The notes beneath the pieces were generated by a model that worked only from the letters and a program-made list of their open reading frames with translations, did no database searches and was not told the origin of the DNA. Positions 63,213 to 64,000 of a DNA stretch of 64,000 nucleotides are shown here, in pieces (positions within the stretch are counted from its first letter, which is position 1; every line of letters starts with the position of its first letter). The DNA is from Stenotrophomonas rhizophila (GTDB lineage Bacteria; Pseudomonadota; Gammaproteobacteria; Xanthomonadales; Xanthomonadaceae): assembly GCF_007667275.1 (NCBI RefSeq), contig NZ_VDQT01000002.1, positions 985,117 to 1,049,116 on the forward strand, read 5' to 3'. Made by a program: the position numbers and the translations under genes.

Positions 63213-63815
63213 ATGAATGAACCTGAAGCTACCGCCGGCGAGCCGCGTGCCGGCCGCAACAGCCGCCTGAGCGCGGAAGACTGGGCCCAGGCCGCCCTGG
63301 ATCTCATCGCTGAACAAGGTGTCGGTGCCGTGGCGGTGGAGCCGCTGGCGCGCCGGCTCGGGGTGACCAAGGGCAGTTTCTACTGGCATTTCCCCTCGCG
63401 CGATGCGCTGCTGCAGGCGGCGCTGGAGCGCTGGGAACTGTTCGAACAGGAACAGGTATTCGGCAGCCTGGAAGACGTGCCCGATCCGCGCGCGCGCCTG
63501 CGCCAGCTGTTCCAGGTGGTGGCGCACGAAGTGCAGCCGCACATCATCTACAGCGAACTGCTCAAGGCCCTGGACCACCCGATGGTGCGCCCGGTCATCG
63601 ACCGTGTGTCGCATCGCCGCCTGGAGTACCTGGTGGCTTCGTTCCGCCAGGCCGGGTTGAGCCGTACCGACGCGCAGCATCGCGCGCGCCTGGCCTATGC
63701 GGCATACGTGGGCTTCCTGCAGCTGTCGCTGCAGCTGCAGCAGCCCAAGCCGGCGCGCGAGGACTTCGAGGCCTACGTCGAGCATGTGATCGAAACCCTG
63801 ATCCCGATCGGATAG
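63213..63815 (+). CDS. TetR family transcriptional regulator
   Basis: 200 residues. N-terminal helix-turn-helix in TetR form (LDLIAEQGVGAVAVEPLARR, LGVTKGSFYWHFPSRDALLQ), followed by an all-helical ligand domain (HIIYSELLKALDHPMVRPVI). Divergent from the hydrolase-fadE operon, with two shared palindromes between them. The simplest reading is a repressor of that operon released by a fatty acid or acyl-CoA. A terminator follows. Confidence 0.9.
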   Translation: MNEPEATAGEPRAGRNSRLSAEDWAQAALDLIAEQGVGAVAVEPLARRLGVTKGSFYWHFPSRDALLQAALERWELFEQEQVFGSLEDVPDPRARLRQLFQVVAHEVQPHIIYSELLKALDHPMVRPVIDRVSHRRLEYLVASFRQAGLSRTDAQHRARLAYAAYVGFLQLSLQLQQPKPAREDFEAYVEHVIETLIPIG

Positions 63816-63834
63816 CTGCGGCCTGCACGCACGG

Positions 63835-63861
63835 AAAAAGCCGCGAAAGCGGCTTTTTTTT
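63835..63861 (+). terminator. Rho-independent terminator after the TetR gene
   Basis: AAAAAGCCGC-GAAA-GCGGCTTTTT with GNRA-type tetraloop and a run of eight T, 20 nt past the stop. From here to the window end (63862-64000) I see no gene or clear signal. Confidence 0.92.
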
Positions 63862-64000
63862 GGTTCTTCTCCCATCCAAGGGGAGCGCGCGCTGCAGCAG
63901 ACGCGGCTGCCGGTGGGGCGAGTGCGGGGCCGCCGTGCCCTTGTGGGCGAATTTCCCCCGGCGTCGGCCTGCGGCCGCCCCCTTCCTCCTTTTAATTCGC

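Overview
The window is a high-GC gammaproteobacterial chromosome segment. Gene content and order (copLAB, pilGHIJ-chpA, nudE-cysQ-mazG, the lysine-rich histone H1-like gene) and the repeated GTAG-headed hairpins of the SMAG type point to Stenotrophomonas or a very close Xanthomonadaceae relative. Apart from the first 3.4 kb it is densely coded, mostly core genome, with short intergenic gaps, many 1-14 nt overlaps and hairpins at convergent ends.

Left end (1-3433). A 2-oxoglutarate/Fe(II) oxygenase runs off the left edge on the minus strand. Next to it is a decayed P2-like prophage remnant (about 1120-3324). In transcription order it holds the tail tube gene FII (frameshifted), tail assembly gene E and its -1 frame extension E', three tiny one-helix membrane ORFs, a tape-measure fragment and the last 72 codons of a tyrosine integrase. 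A SMAG hairpin closes it.

3.4-32.4 kb. An epimerase, an LprI-MliC lysozyme-inhibitor-like lipoprotein, small secreted proteins, an orphan response regulator and a zinc-ribbon protein come first. The copper operon copL-copA-copB follows, then recQ, dps, hrpA, relA, a TPR-like membrane protein, a second epimerase, a two-domain glycosyltransferase, mrcB (PBP1B), a TPR lipoprotein, yoaA, tsaB, a TonB-like protein and gshB.

32.6-44.4 kb. This is the Pil-Chp chemosensory operon for type IV pilus control: pilG, pilH, pilI, pilJ, a 2156-residue chpA, a CheB-like gene and a ChpC/CheW-like gene. There is no pilK (CheR-type) gene, and the CheB-like protein appears to have lost its catalytic triad. The receptor methylation arm therefore looks absent from this locus.

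44.4-53.2 kb. rsmE and bioA lie on the minus strand. nudE, cysQ, mazG, a YnfA-family gene, an SPFH/NfeD pair, and gcvT and gcvH lie on the plus strand. A 700-bp gene-free stretch with AT palindromes and a good promoter precedes the histone H1-like gene.

53.2-64 kb. A serine beta-lactamase-like hydrolase, a GMC oxidoreductase, an MFS-like carrier and two small proteins are followed by a fatty-acid-linked group. This group is a hotdog thioesterase-like gene, fadE, an alpha/beta hydrolase and a divergent TetR regulator. Two matching palindromes cover the -10 and -35 of the hydrolase-fadE promoter, whose predicted transcript would be nearly leaderless.
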